64,000 nucleotides of DNA, taken from NCBI GenBank assembly GCA_017893485.1, contig CM030364.1:46773254-46837253 (forward strand), given 5' to 3'. Made by a program: the position numbers and the translations under genes. Below the pieces are notes generated by a model that saw only the letters and a list, made by a program, of their open reading frames with translations, was not told the DNA's origin and searched no databases. Shown piece after piece: positions 46,779-57,520 of the stretch (position 1 is the first letter of the stretch; the number at the start of each line of letters is the position of its first letter). Source of the DNA: Hemerocallis citrina (taxonomy: Eukaryota > Streptophyta > Magnoliopsida > Asparagales > Asphodelaceae).

Positions 46779-46781
<3 letters not shown>
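46413..46781. mobile_element. Long fold-back MITE (369 bp) in TA repeat
   Basis: Arms of about 155 bp, nearly perfect inverted repeats, begin GGGAAAGCTTCGGTTGTGCA. The element is flanked on both sides by long TA repeats. A transcript would fold as one hairpin. No coding capacity. Confidence 0.85.
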
Positions 46782-46830
<49 letters not shown>

Positions 46831-46832
<2 letters not shown>

Positions 46833-46999
46833 GTAAAAGGGATATGAGCAACTTGCTCATTTAGTAAATTAATAATTGATTATGTGGCATGCATGTGATA
46901 CATTGGACAACTAATCCTTTTAAAGCTTTTCCAATCACATGTATGCCACATCATCAATTGCTCATTTACTAAATGAGCAAGTTGCTCATAACCCTTTTT

Positions 47000-47001
<2 letters not shown>
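46831..47001. mobile_element. Micron-like MITE, copy 2 (171 bp)
   Basis: Starts GGGTAAAAGGGATATGAGCA and ends CCCTTTTTCC, inside TA repeats on both sides. Same family as 13258-13429 and 49540-49710. Confidence 0.88.
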
Positions 47002-47076
<75 letters not shown>

Positions 47077-47230
47077 AGATCAGCCAAAAAAATAAAACAT
47101 CATATTTTGTCCGTTTAATTTTTTCATCTACTTTGCTATTTTTAGCATTTCACCACTGCAATAAATATCAAAATTGTTATTGCTATTTAAACATTTTACT
47201 ATTTTTTAGCATGCATCGCTGTAGATGCTC

Positions 47231-47517
47231 TAATGCGGCTCAATTTTAGCTGCTCTAAGATGCGCGTTCTCTCACTTTTCCAAACCCATGTGTAGGTAAA
47301 AACATGGGTGCACAAAAAAGATGTGCACGTCCTGAAAGAAATAAACAAAGCCAAGTTGCCTACTAATTTCACTATATTTTTCTTCACTACCTTAGGTGGC
47401 ACACTCCATTACTCCGATAGGTAGAGGAAAATAGAATAGGTGAGAGAACTCTCTAATAGGAGTATACCAGCTAATGTAGTGAACAAAATGGTAGTGAAAT
47501 TGATACGGGACAAAGCA
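47231..47517. other. Spacer, no gene
   Basis: Nothing recognised. Confidence 0.4.
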
Positions 47518-48565
47518 TTAGGTTGCGTTTGGTTTGTTGTTTTGAAAACAGTTTTCTGAAAACAGTTTTCTGAAAATGAGAGTGTAAAAGATGTTTGGTA
47601 ATAATTTTTTATAAAAATAGTTTTTTGAAAATGAGAGTATAATGTATGCATAGATTTGGTTGTATGTATATACTGTATACAGTATATATACTCTGATACA
47701 TACATGTTGTATACATATATATACATACATACAGATATATAATAATATAAAATATTTTATTATAATAAACATATTTAATAATATACATATATATAATAAT
47801 ATATAATAGTTATAATAATATATATGTAATAATAATATATTCAAATTATATATTAAACAATTTATTATTATAATAATAAATTATACAATAATATATATAA
47901 TAATATATAATAGTAATATATAATAATAATAATATATATTATAATAATAATAGATTATTATAACAGTATATATAAAATAGTATATATGAAATAATAGTAT
48001 ATATAAAATAGTATATATAAAATAATAATATAATATAATACATATATAATAATTATATAAAATAATAATAGTATAGATAATAATAATATAATATAATAAT
48101 AGTATATATAGAATAGTATATATAAAATAATAATTTATATAATAATAATATAATATAATAATAGTACATATAAAATAGTATATATAAAAAAATACTATAT
48201 TATAATAATTGTGTATTATATAATAATATGAAATAATTTATTATAATAAACATATTTAATTATATGCATATTTATAATAACGTTTAATAATTATAATAAT
48301 ATATATGTAATAATAATCTATTATAATTATATATTAAACAATTTATTACAATAATAATAAATTATATAATAATATATATAATAATATATAACATTAATAT
48401 ATAATAATAATAATATATATTATCATAATAATAGATTATTATAATAGTATATATAAAATAGTATATACAAAAAAATAATATATATTATAATAATAGTATA
48501 TATATATATATGTATTTAAAAATAAAAATAAAATAAAATATATATAATAATAATATAATATATAC

Positions 48566-48662
<97 letters not shown>

Positions 48663-49337
48663 CATAATAATAATGTATATGTAACAAAACAATAATATAT
48701 TATAAATATATATATAACAATATATTATAATAATAGTATATTATGTAATAATATATAAAATAATATATAATAGTAATATATTATATATTAATATATATAA
48801 TAATATATAATAGTAATATATTATATATTAATATATATAATAATATATAATAATAATATATATAATAATAATATAATATAATATAGTATATATAAAATAG
48901 TATATATAAAATAGTATATATAAAATAATAATATATATAATAATAATATAATATAATAATAGTATACATAAAATAGTATAAATAAAATAATAATATATAT
49001 AATAATAATATAATATTATTATTATTTCATATAAAATAGTATATATAAAATAATAATATATTATAATAATTGTATATTATATAAAAATATAAAATAATTT
49101 ATTATAATAAACATATTTAATTATATACATATATATAATAACATATAATAATTATAATAATATATGTAATAATAATATATTATAATTATATATTAAATAA
49201 TTTAATATAATAATAATAAATTATATAATAAATTATATAATAATATATAATAGTAATATGTAATAATAATAATAATAGAATATTATAATAGTATATAGAA
49301 AATAGTATATATGAAATAATGATATATATTATAATAA

Positions 49338-49340
<3 letters not shown>

Positions 49341-49380
<40 letters not shown>
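49341..49380. repeat. GT microsatellite
   Basis: About 20 GT units next to the fold-back element at 49385. Confidence 0.95.
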
Positions 49381-49384
<4 letters not shown>

Positions 49385-49511
49385 GGGAAATGCTCCATTG
49401 AAAACACAAATGTTGTGAAAACACGTAAAAACCTATAATGCATTATAACCTAGGCCTAGGCTTGTTTTTACGTTTTCCACGCTACAGTATGTTTTCAATG
49501 GAGCATTTTCC
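49385..49511. mobile_element. Short fold-back MITE (127 bp)
   Basis: GGGAAATGCTCCATTGAAAA at the left end and its near-complement at the right end (TTTTCAATGGAGCATTTTCC), between TATA after a GT repeat and a TA repeat. Same GGGAAA end as the 369-bp element, but unrelated interior. Confidence 0.8.
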
Positions 49512-49539
49512 ATATATATATATATATATATATATATAT

Positions 49540-49710
49540 GGGTAAAAGGGATATGAGCAACTTGCTCATTTAGTAAATGAGCAATTGATTATGTGGCATG
49601 CATGTGATACATTGGACAACTAACCCTTTTAAAGATTGTCCAATCACATGTATGGCAAATCATCAATTGCTTATTTACTAAATGAGCAAGTTGCTCATAC
49701 CCCTTTTTCC
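49540..49710. mobile_element. Micron-like MITE, copy 3 (171 bp)
   Basis: GGGTAAAAGGGATATGAGCA to CCCCTTTTTCC in TA repeats. It is closer to copy 2 than to copy 1. Confidence 0.88.
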
Positions 49711-49721
49711 ATATATATATA

Positions 49722-50045
49722 CTAGTATCATGCACGTGCGATGCACGTGGGGGAAGAAGGAAAAAGACCAAAAAAAGGAAAATAATTTTCAAACTGATCC
49801 ACTGTCGAAAATATTTACCAAACTGGTCCACTGTCGCACGTGCACGCGGAGAAAGAAGAAAAAAAAGACAAAAAAAAAGAAAAATAATTTCCAAACTAAT
49901 CCACTTCCGAAAATATTTACCAAACCGGTTCACTTTCGAAAATATTTACCAAAGTGGGTCATTTTGTCAGCACGTGCGCTGCACGTGCTGGCTTCAAAAT
50001 GACAAACAATGACACTAAGGCCTTCTCCCATTATAATATTAGAGA
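49722..50045 (-). mobile_element. Mini-Helitron (324 bp), minus strand
   Basis: Minus strand 5' end TCTCTAATATTATAATGGGA (from 50045, after A). The 3' end has hairpin CACGTGCATCGCACGTG, then CATGATA and CTAG (49722) before T. The 5' end matches the Helitron at 46026. It contains internal repeats of AAATATTTACCAAA and CGTGCGATGCACGTG-like words. No coding capacity. Confidence 0.8.
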
Positions 50046-50084
50046 TATATATATATATAAAATAATATATATATATATATATAA

Positions 50085-50124
<40 letters not shown>

Positions 50125-50132
50125 TATGTAAC

Positions 50133-50172
<40 letters not shown>

Positions 50173-50333
50173 TATTATATATATAAATATATTTAGAGAG
50201 AGGATGTGAAAAAACAAAAAATAGTTGAAGTGGCGTTTTGTAAAAACTGCTTTCACAAAACAACCTAATCAAAACGGGTTTTGGATTTTGAAAAACAAAA
50301 AGAGAAAAAAAATAACAGACCAACGGACCCTTA

Positions 50334-50802
50334 GGAAAACGACACGTCAGCACCGCAGGCATTTTCATCGAGAAGGCCGGGCCTTGTCGAATCCAGCGGG
50401 CCCCACTAGATTCTCTGCCCCATTCCTCTCATACCGAACTACCCTCACTAATCTACCGTTGGTTAATCCCTGAGCGAATCCCGCCGTCCATTACTATGCC
50501 GGTACACAATGACATTTTCGTAAATGTTCAGTCGCCGATTCGTTTTCCAACCACATCACATCCTGTTCGCTTGTCACGTGCGGCGGGCCCCGCAGAGTCC
50601 TGACGTGGCGGAAAACGAGTCGTTGAAATCCGTCTTTGCTGTTTTTCAGTCAACAATTTGAAGTGGTTTTACGATTTTGTCCCCCATTGTCTTGTCAGTG
50701 AAGTGCGAGTGCTGGTGTTACTACAAGTAAAGTGGAAGGAATGAGATGGTGGAACGGGATCTAATGGTCGGAAAATAAGGCGGTAAGGTTACCATTTTGA
50801 TA
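50334..50802 (+). promoter_or_regulatory. Promoter-like GC-richer region
   Basis: Unlike the AT-rich surroundings. It holds CACGTG (50575-50580), GACGTGG (50602-50608) and GACACGTCAGC (about 50340), the forms of bZIP-bound G-box/ABRE sites. No TATA box stands out. Confidence 0.4.
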
Positions 50803-50895
50803 ATGCTGAGTCCTAGTGCGAGGTCGCCGCCGAGAAGGCAGAGCAAGTTACCGGCGGAGGTTGAGATGCTGGATCGCCAGATCGGATTCGTTATG
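50803..50895 (+). CDS. Possible first exon of an unidentified host gene
   Basis: ATG at 50803 opens MLSPSARSPPRRQSKLPAEV, EMLDRQIGFVM, then GTGAACTG as a possible donor. Ser/Arg/Pro-rich start, no transposon similarity. TATCAG at 51055-51060 could be the next acceptor. Two frames are open after it (KPELSWLVQEL or EARVKLACARVDDFLGES); the second looks more like a protein but does not join in phase. No further exon is recognised before the inverted Copia LTR at 51343. Either the gene is truncated by that insertion or later exons lie beyond the repeats. I do not recognise the family. Confidence 0.35.
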
Positions 50896-51342
50896 GTGAA
50901 CTGTTTGTTTTGTTTTGTTTTTTTTCATTTATCATTTGTTACACTTTTTCTATATTTGATTTAGTTATGTTTTACGATTGATTAGGTTCTTGTTTTTTGT
51001 GGTCGAAGGGGAGTTTTGATAGATTAGGTTATTGTTCGGTTGATGGTAGCATCCTATCAGAAGCCCGAGTTAAGCTGGCTTGTGCAAGAGTTGATGACTT
51101 CTTGGGGGAGTCTTATGTCTTATCTATTTTCAAACTATAAGAATGATACCCGATTTTCATTCCTTTTTCACATTTTCAATGAACAAGTTTTGACCAATTC
51201 ACTGCGAAGTCTAGAATGTGCTATTTTTCATTTTAAAATACATTTAGATTTCCATTTGTCGCAGAAAATTTTAATGAGAATTTATAGTTTTTTTTTTTTG
51301 TATCTGTATGGTAGTAATTTATCCATTATCAATATGTTACAT

Positions 51343-51865
51343 TGTTAGGGAAGTTATGGAATAAAGCTAACTCACAACTAAAGTGAAGAAGATGAAATAG
51401 ACAAAGATATTTTACGTGGAAAATCTCCCAAAAGAGATGAGGTAAAAACCACAGACAAGTGTAGAACAATTTCACTATTGAAAATATGGATTACAATACA
51501 TTTTCTCTAATTATAAGGAGAGAATAATTTCACTCTCTTATTATAGGAGAAACAATTATCTTTCACAACTTTGAGGAAAATACAAAGTAGACAAACTATG
51601 AATATTATCTATTTTGAGAAAACTTTTCTAATACTATGTTTTCTCTTAATCTCTTTTTTTTTTCTTCCTCACTTCTGCATCTCTTACCTTAACCTGAGAT
51701 GTCAATTTATATTGCAACGAGAGAGGGAAAACATCACTCTCATCTAATTTGTGATTTGGTGTGATGTTGATATCCCACATAATTAGATTGGTGGATGTAG
51801 ACCTTGTAAATCCACCTAATTATGTTGGTGGATGTTGAACCTGTCATCCTGCAATCCCCCATCCA
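51343..51865 (-). repeat. Copia LTR in inverted orientation
   Basis: Begins TGTTAGGGAAGTTATGG and ends CCCCCATCC. It is the diverged reverse complement of 54052-54555: TTGCAACG, GATGTTTTCCCTC and CCACCTAATTATGT words occur in reverse order. Confidence 0.75.
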
Positions 51866-51879
51866 TGTCTTTAGACCAA

Positions 51880-53150
51880 GTGGAGCAGTATCGTGCAAGA
51901 TAGGTGATGAAAAGATATGCTCAGAATTCTGAAAGAAGGTATTGACTTCAAAGATATATTTTTACATGTGGTTCGACTCACGACAGTTAGAGTAGTCTTG
52001 ACGATGTATGCTACGTTTGACCTACATCTAGAGTAGATAGATGTAAAAATTGTTTTTCTTCATGGAGATCTTGAAGATGAAATTTATATGCTCCGATCAG
52101 ATTGTTTTGCTGAAACATGCAAGGATAACTTGTTTTGCATATTAAACAAATTTTTGTACAGTCTCACACAGATGCCAATGTGTTGGCACAAGAGAGTTGA
52201 TTTCTTTATTATCTGGCTTGGATACAACAGACTCAGTTCAGACCATTATACGTATTACAAAATATTTGATGGTGGTGATGATTTCATTATCCTACTATTG
52301 TATATGGATGACATGTTTGCTAAGGAGTTTTACATGAAGGACTTGAGACCAGCAAACAAGATTCTAGGGATGCAGATTCACCAAGACAGAAATAACAGGA
52401 AGATTTGGCTTTCCCAAAAGAACTACTTCAATAAGATCTTATGATGCTTCAACCTGCAAGATTGTAAGTCAATTTCTACCCCACTTCCTGTTAATTTCAA
52501 GTTATCCTCCAAGATGTGTCCTAGCAGTAAAGTAAAGAGGAAAGAGATGTCTTAAGTACTGTATGCATCAACAGTGAGAAGTTTGATGTTTGCTATGATA
52601 TGTACAAGATCAGATATTGCACAAGCAGTGGGAGCGGTTAGTCAATAGGTGGAAAATCTTGATAAAGAGCATTGGAGCACAATGAAGAGGATTTTGAGAT
52701 ACATTAGAGGAACCTCAAATGCAACATTATGTTACAGAGGATCAGAATTAACTGTCAGGTGCTATGTAGACTTAGATTTTGTAGGGAATTTCGATAAAAG
52801 CAAATCCACTACAGGCTATGCATTTACACTTGCAAGAGGAGGTAAGCTGGGTTTCGAAACTGCAGACTGTTGTGGCTCTATCTACAATGGAAGCAGAATA
52901 CATGGTAGTTACACAAGTTTTCAAGAAAGCAATCTAGATTCAAAGATTATTGGAGGAGCCCGGACATAAGCAAGAGAAAATTATTCTGTTTTGTGACAGT
53001 CGGAGTGTCTTGCACATTCACCAACGAATCTAGTCTTTCATTCACAGACAAAGCACATAAAAGTTCAGTTCCACTTCGTTCGAAAAGTAGTGGAGGAAGA
53101 AAGTGTGGATATATACACAAGATTTCCATCAACAAAAATGTAGCAATATC
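51880..53150 (+). pseudogene. Copia (Tnt1/Tork-like) RT-RNase H remnant
   Basis: Minor open blocks give KIVFLHGDLEDEIYML, LLLYMDDMFAK (the catalytic YVDD as YMDD), ILGMQIHQDRN, STMKRILRYIRGTSN, SELTVRCYVDLDFVG (Asp of RNase H) and KSTTGYAFTLA. This order is the C-terminal half of Copia pol. gag, protease and integrase are missing. Many stops and shifts (for example near 52440 and 52555). It is followed by a solo LTR, a PPT-like tract and an LTR. Confidence 0.85.
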
Positions 53151-53246
53151 ATAACCAAGCCGACCAATACTGGCAAGTTTGAATGGTGTAGATTCTTGTA
53201 TGGTCTAGTAGAAACGTAAGCATCATGACAGTGACAAGGTAGAAAG

Positions 53247-53996
53247 TGTTGGGTTTGCATGTCTTGCATACACATGATTCGATGAAGAAAATGATGAGGC
53301 ATTGAGATGGATCAAAGCGAATATTGAAGAGAAGGGAAAACAGTCAGCAGAAAGCAATAAAGGAGTTGTGGTCGACCGCACTTGGGGTGGGTCGACCGCC
53401 CTACTGCAGCGAGGCAACGGTCGACTGCACGGTCGACTGGTTTGCTCTCGGGTTGGACTTTGGAAGGTTGCAGTCGACCGTACCTTGGGGGTGGGTCGAC
53501 CGACAGCGGCGCTAATGGGTTTTGGGCTCGAGTCTTGGTGATTCGTAAGAGGCCCAACTTGGTCTTCAAGTAAGATCGTACGGCTTCCAATGCAGGGTTA
53601 TCTCTTCAGTTGTAATCGAATGGCTAATGTATCAAGTGTATCAAACTAGGGGTTCTCTAGATCTATATAAACAATTGTAACGGCTCATAGATCTATATGA
53701 TTCTATTGAGTGCCGAATAGAAGAAGATAGTACTTTATCTGAGAGGGTGATAGAGTTTCTCCATTGTAAGCAGCATCAAGTTCCAGTTAGGCTTGAGAGA
53801 GGGTCGTGGTGAGAATTATAATATTTTTATATCTTCTCTAGTTGAAATAACATCTCGGTTCTTCCTCCCCCAGATAGGGCGAAAGTCCCAACCGGAATAA
53901 TTCTTGTGTGCTTTGTGTAATTGGTGCGATCTAGTTTTGCTTGGTGATTTGTGTTGATTGTGTCGAAGACTCAACAAGATCCTCAAATTCCTAACA
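53247..53996 (+). mobile_element. Solo Copia LTR (750 bp)
   Basis: TGTTGGGTTTGC to CCTAACA, flanked by GAAAG (53242-53246) and GAAAA (53997-54001), a TSD with one mismatch. TATA word TATATAAAC at about 53663. It shares words with the minus-strand LTR at 54657-63033, such as GATCGTACG and GGCTTGAGAGA. It was left by LTR-LTR recombination inside the older Copia. Confidence 0.75.
53371..53500. promoter_or_regulatory. Six GTCGAC palindromes in the Copia LTR
   Basis: GTCGAC at 53371, 53391, 53420, 53432, 53473 and 53495, mostly within GGTCGACC or CAGTCGACC. They are about 165-290 bp upstream of the TATA word. The related LTR copy at 62863-62925 has only decayed forms (GGCTGACCGC, CAGTCAACTG). Confidence 0.7.
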
Positions 53997-54040
53997 GAAA
54001 AGATGATGTGGAGACATGATTAATCTTTAATCAAGTCTTG

Positions 54041-54051
54041 AAGTGGGAGAA
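54041..54051 (+). other. Polypurine tract of decayed Copia
   Basis: AAGTGGGAGAA before TGATAAGG, typical of Tnt1-like Copia. Confidence 0.6.
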
Positions 54052-54555
54052 TGATAAGGATGGGGGATGGCAGGAGGGCGGTTCAACAACCACCAACCTA
54101 ATTAGGTGGATTCACAAGGTTAACATCTACCAACCTAATTATGTGGGTTATCAACATCCCACAAACCACAAATTAGATGAGGGTGATGTTTTCCCTCTTC
54201 CGTTGCAATAAATTGTCATCTCCGGTTAAAGTAAGAGATACAAAAGTGAGGAAGAAGAAAAAAGGGGGGGATTAAGAGAAAACAGAGTATTAGAAGAGTT
54301 TTCTCAAGATAGATAATATTCCTTAGAGATAATTTGTCTACTATATATTTTTCATATAAGAGAGAGTAAAATTGTTCTCTTCTTATATATTTTTCATATA
54401 AGAGAGAGTGAAATTGTTCTCTTCTTATATTTAGATAGAAGATACTATAATCCGTACTTTCAATAATGAAATTCTCATACACTTGTCCACTTCATCTTCA
54501 CTTTCTCAGTTTCATTTTACTTATAAGGTAGCTTCTGCCCATAACTTTCCTAACA
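54052..54555 (+). repeat. 3' LTR of decayed Copia (504 bp)
   Basis: TGATAAGGATGGGGGATGG to CCTAACA, after the PPT. Its partner at the left of the element lies inverted (51343-51865). Confidence 0.75.
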
Positions 54556-54851
54556 TAGATCTATCACAACCTACTTTGGAACTTGTAAGAATTTCATGAG
54601 TTATATATATCTCTCATGCCCTGTGGAGTAATTTATCCATATATTATGCTAGTTTATGTTGGGATGTTGTGATGGGGAGCGAAACTCACCACAACTCTTA
54701 TTGGGGAATTTCGTCGAACACCGGCGGCGCAACGGAACTGATTAGAGCAATGAGGATGGCGAGGTAGATGAGACGAATCAATCGAACAACCAAACAAATA
54801 GATCTACCAATCCAATACAAACACACGGGGAATTTATCTCAGTTAGCTTTC

Positions 54852-56056
54852 TGATGAGGATGTAATTTAATCTTTTATTTCAGTACCACATTTGTTTTTT
54901 TGGCAATTATAGCCATATGTAATCTTTCTTTTTGCATTAGAATATTTTTTAGATTTTTAGAATCTTTTGAGATTTGTATCAAAATTTGTTTTGAGCTTAT
55001 TTATAGGCCCTGAGATTAATGAGAAAGATAAGCTATTCTTGATTAAAATTATTGTGTTGAGTTTGGCTCTTCATCTTCTCCTTTGTGTGATACAATTGAG
55101 ATCCAACTTGTTAGGGTTTGTGATAAATCCTAATACAATTTTAGGGTTAGTGATTAACTCTAAAATCTACCTCCACATTAAAATCCCCAAATAAAATCAA
55201 CCCAAATCCTAATCCCCAATTCCAAAACCCTAATCTCCCTTCACTGTTCTCCTTCTTCCTCCTACCCCAATCCCGACCGCACAAAAAAAACAAACCCTAG
55301 CCTTCCTTCAGAACCCAGCCCCGATCCTCTTCCTCCACCTCGCCCCGATTGAAACCCTAATCTGCCGCCTCTCTCACTTCCAACCTCAACATCGACCGTT
55401 CCCCAACTCCCGCAACCCACCTTCCAGTTTTCTCTCCCAACTTCACCTCCCCACCACAACGACCTCACTACCTCACCGCGACTGTAGCCAGCCCGACCGC
55501 ACCTCTTTTTTTCGCTGTCTCACCCTGCGACCGCAATGCAGCCCCCTACCGTCAGCCTAGCACCAGTCCCAGTCCCCTGAAGCCACCCGTGGTTGCTGCT
55601 ATTCACAGCTACAGTCCAACCTTGCCCTCTTGCAGTTGTTGTTGCTGCTATTGCTCTACCTTTAATTGTTGTGTTCAATCTGAGATCTACACTGCGTTCG
55701 TCGAATTCGGTATACTCTTTTCAGTTCTCAAATATTTGTGTTATACTGCACTGTTATCTCTATTATATTATTCAATTTAACTGTCGACCATAAACAATTG
55801 AGATTGGGTGTTCCACTTGCTTGATTAAAGTACGAATCAATATTAAATCTTTTACTTGCTAAGAACACTTAGGGATTTAATTATTGATTGTTAAATTTGA
55901 ATTATTAATTGGGATTGTTAAACGTAATTTAGTTCTTGAAAATCCATCACACCGGTTAACTGTTAAAAATTCTAACTTTGATCCGCACTACGTGTTGGTA
56001 AAATTAATCCATTAAGAATTTTGGAAATTCTCTATTTTAGGGTTAGTTTTACATCA
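54852..56056 (+). repeat. 5' LTR of chromovirus derivative
   Basis: TGATGAGGATG to TTTTACATCA. It contains a C-rich stretch of AAACCCTAATC-like words (about 55190-55400) and matches 58186-59399 throughout, apart from the first 40 bp. Confidence 0.9.
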
Positions 56057-56059
56057 TTT

Positions 56060-56075
56060 TGGTATCAGAGCGAAG
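56060..56075 (+). other. Primer-binding site, initiator tRNA-Met
   Basis: TGGTATCAGAGCGAAG, 3 bp after the LTR, the complement of the plant initiator tRNA-Met 3' end. Confidence 0.9.
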
Positions 56076-56350
56076 GTTCTTAAAACCCTTGTTCTTGCAT
56101 CATTTAGGCATTATTTTTGCATTCATTTAGAGTCTTTTAAAGTCTTTTATTATTATTTTTTTTCTTCTTTCTTTCTTTCAGATCACTTCAGATTAATTTT
56201 AAAAAATTAAAAAAAAAACTAGTACACACATGACTCCTAGTTTTCCACTTTTGGTGAATGTATCTTCGCAGTACCATCCCAGATCCTGAAGAGCCTTTCT
56301 TATCCCTCCCAAATCACCTAACTAGGAACCCTAAACCTTCCTGAACTGAG

Positions 56351-57490
56351 ATGGACAACTCTGATATTTCCGCTATCCTAGCTGTCATTCAAGCAACTCT
56401 TGCCAATATCAATCAGAGGCTTGAGAAAGTGGAATTAAATCAAACTGTTGCCCCTGAGCTTCATGCTGATCGTCAGATCCCTCAAGGGAATGTTCGTGAT
56501 GATCGACGTCAAGAACGTGACCCTGACGAACAATATAAGAAGAACGTTAAGGCCGACGTTTTCCATTTTGAAGGCCACATGGAACCCCAAGCTTACCTTG
56601 ATTGGATCCGTGCGATAGACCACTACTTTGTGTGCTTTGACATGAGCGAAGCCCTGAAAGTTAAATTTGCCACAATGAAATTGACGAGTAAAGCTCAACA
56701 ACATTGGACCAATCTTGAACATGCCCGTAGAGGCCGAGGCCTGGCACCCATAGCCACTTGGGAAGCCATAAAAGAGAAGCTCACTGAGAGATATGTACCA
56801 TTATCGTTCCACACCCGATTGCTAGATTCGTGGAACCAACTTTATCAAGGAAGTAAATACACACAAGAATATGTTGATAAATTTGATGATTTCCTTATTC
56901 GGTGCAATGCTTTAGGTGAAGAGAGTGAAGAACAAACTCTCTCTAGGTTCAGGGCTGGATTACGAGTCGATCGGAGGAACGAGCTAATCCATAGAAATGT
57001 GGGTTCATTAGCGGCAACTTATGCTCTTGTCCTCGATATGGATTCCCTTAAAGCAAGTTTCCATTACAAGTCCAGTGATTCGATGGATCCTTCCTCCAGA
57101 ATGAATCCTCCTGATCCCTCTAGACCTGAGCACTCATCTCTTCAATACTCTAACAAGTCTTACCCAAACAAACATACTTCAGATTCCTATCTACTTAGAA
57201 ATGACAACACGGGTCAGAACACTGAAAGAGACTATTGTAAGATTGATCCTCTCACTAAGTGCTATAAATGTAAGGGATACGGCCATATTACTTGCAACTG
57301 TCCCAGCCCAAGTAGGATCAATATAGTAGAGGGTACCACAGTCATCGCTGATGAACCCGACAATGAGTTTACCTATGAACCTAATGTAAGTAATGACTTT
57401 GATAAAAAAGAGAATGACCAGTCTCTCAATTGTATTCAGTCTGTCCTGTCACCTCCATTGAGTGTACCTGAGTCACCCATCCCTTCCTAA
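56351..57490 (+). CDS. Gag of chromovirus derivative, intact
   Basis: A 379-residue open frame starting at an ATG 295 bp after the LTR. An N-terminal helix with heptad-like leucines (residues 8-30) comes first. Next is the Ty3/gypsy capsid domain from about residue 70 (ADVFHFEGHMEPQAYLDWI, AQQHWTNL, LTERYVPLSFHTRL, RFRAGLRVDRRNEL). A zinc knuckle CYKCKGYGHITCNC (CX2CX4HX4C) lies at about residues 310-323. It should form particles and bind element RNA. No stop or shift disturbs it, which is notable in a window where nearly every other coding region is broken. The frame ends at TAA about 30 bp before the integrase tail frame. Confidence 0.88.
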   Translation: MDNSDISAILAVIQATLANINQRLEKVELNQTVAPELHADRQIPQGNVRDDRRQERDPDEQYKKNVKADVFHFEGHMEPQAYLDWIRAIDHYFVCFDMSEALKVKFATMKLTSKAQQHWTNLEHARRGRGLAPIATWEAIKEKLTERYVPLSFHTRLLDSWNQLYQGSKYTQEYVDKFDDFLIRCNALGEESEEQTLSRFRAGLRVDRRNELIHRNVGSLAATYALVLDMDSLKASFHYKSSDSMDPSSRMNPPDPSRPEHSSLQYSNKSYPNKHTSDSYLLRNDNTGQNTERDYCKIDPLTKCYKCKGYGHITCNCPSPSRINIVEGTTVIADEPDNEFTYEPNVSNDFDKKENDQSLNCIQSVLSPPLSVPESPIPS

Positions 57491-57520
57491 GTCACTTGGT
57501 AGCCTATAGATTTTACCCCT

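Larger units (their letters stand above)
45688..47230. mobile_element. MITE 3 with nested insertions
   Basis: Left end GAGCATCCATAGAGG and right end (complement) GAGCATCTACAGCG, flanked by CAA (45685-45687) and TAA (47231-47233), a one-base mismatch. Palindromic words GGACGA...TCGTCC near 45937 and CGGACGAAACATCCG near 45860 recall MITEs 1 and 2. A mini-Helitron and two fold-back elements in TA repeats are nested within it. Confidence 0.6.
47521..50330. mobile_element. TTA-flanked MITE-like element swollen with AT repeats (2.8 kb)
   Basis: Left end GGTTGCGTTTGGTTTGTTGT, right end (complement) GGGTCCGTTGGTCTGTTATT, with TTA at 47518-47520 and 50331-50333. The interior (about 47640-49340 and 50040-50200) is almost only A and T: TAA, TA and ATAATATATA repeats. 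Nested inside are a GT repeat, two fold-back MITEs and a mini-Helitron. Poly-Tyr/Ile frames here come from composition and are not genes. Confidence 0.65.

Noticed and set aside
48439..50256. Tyr/Ile-rich ORFs
   Set aside because: Composition products of TA and TAA microsatellites.
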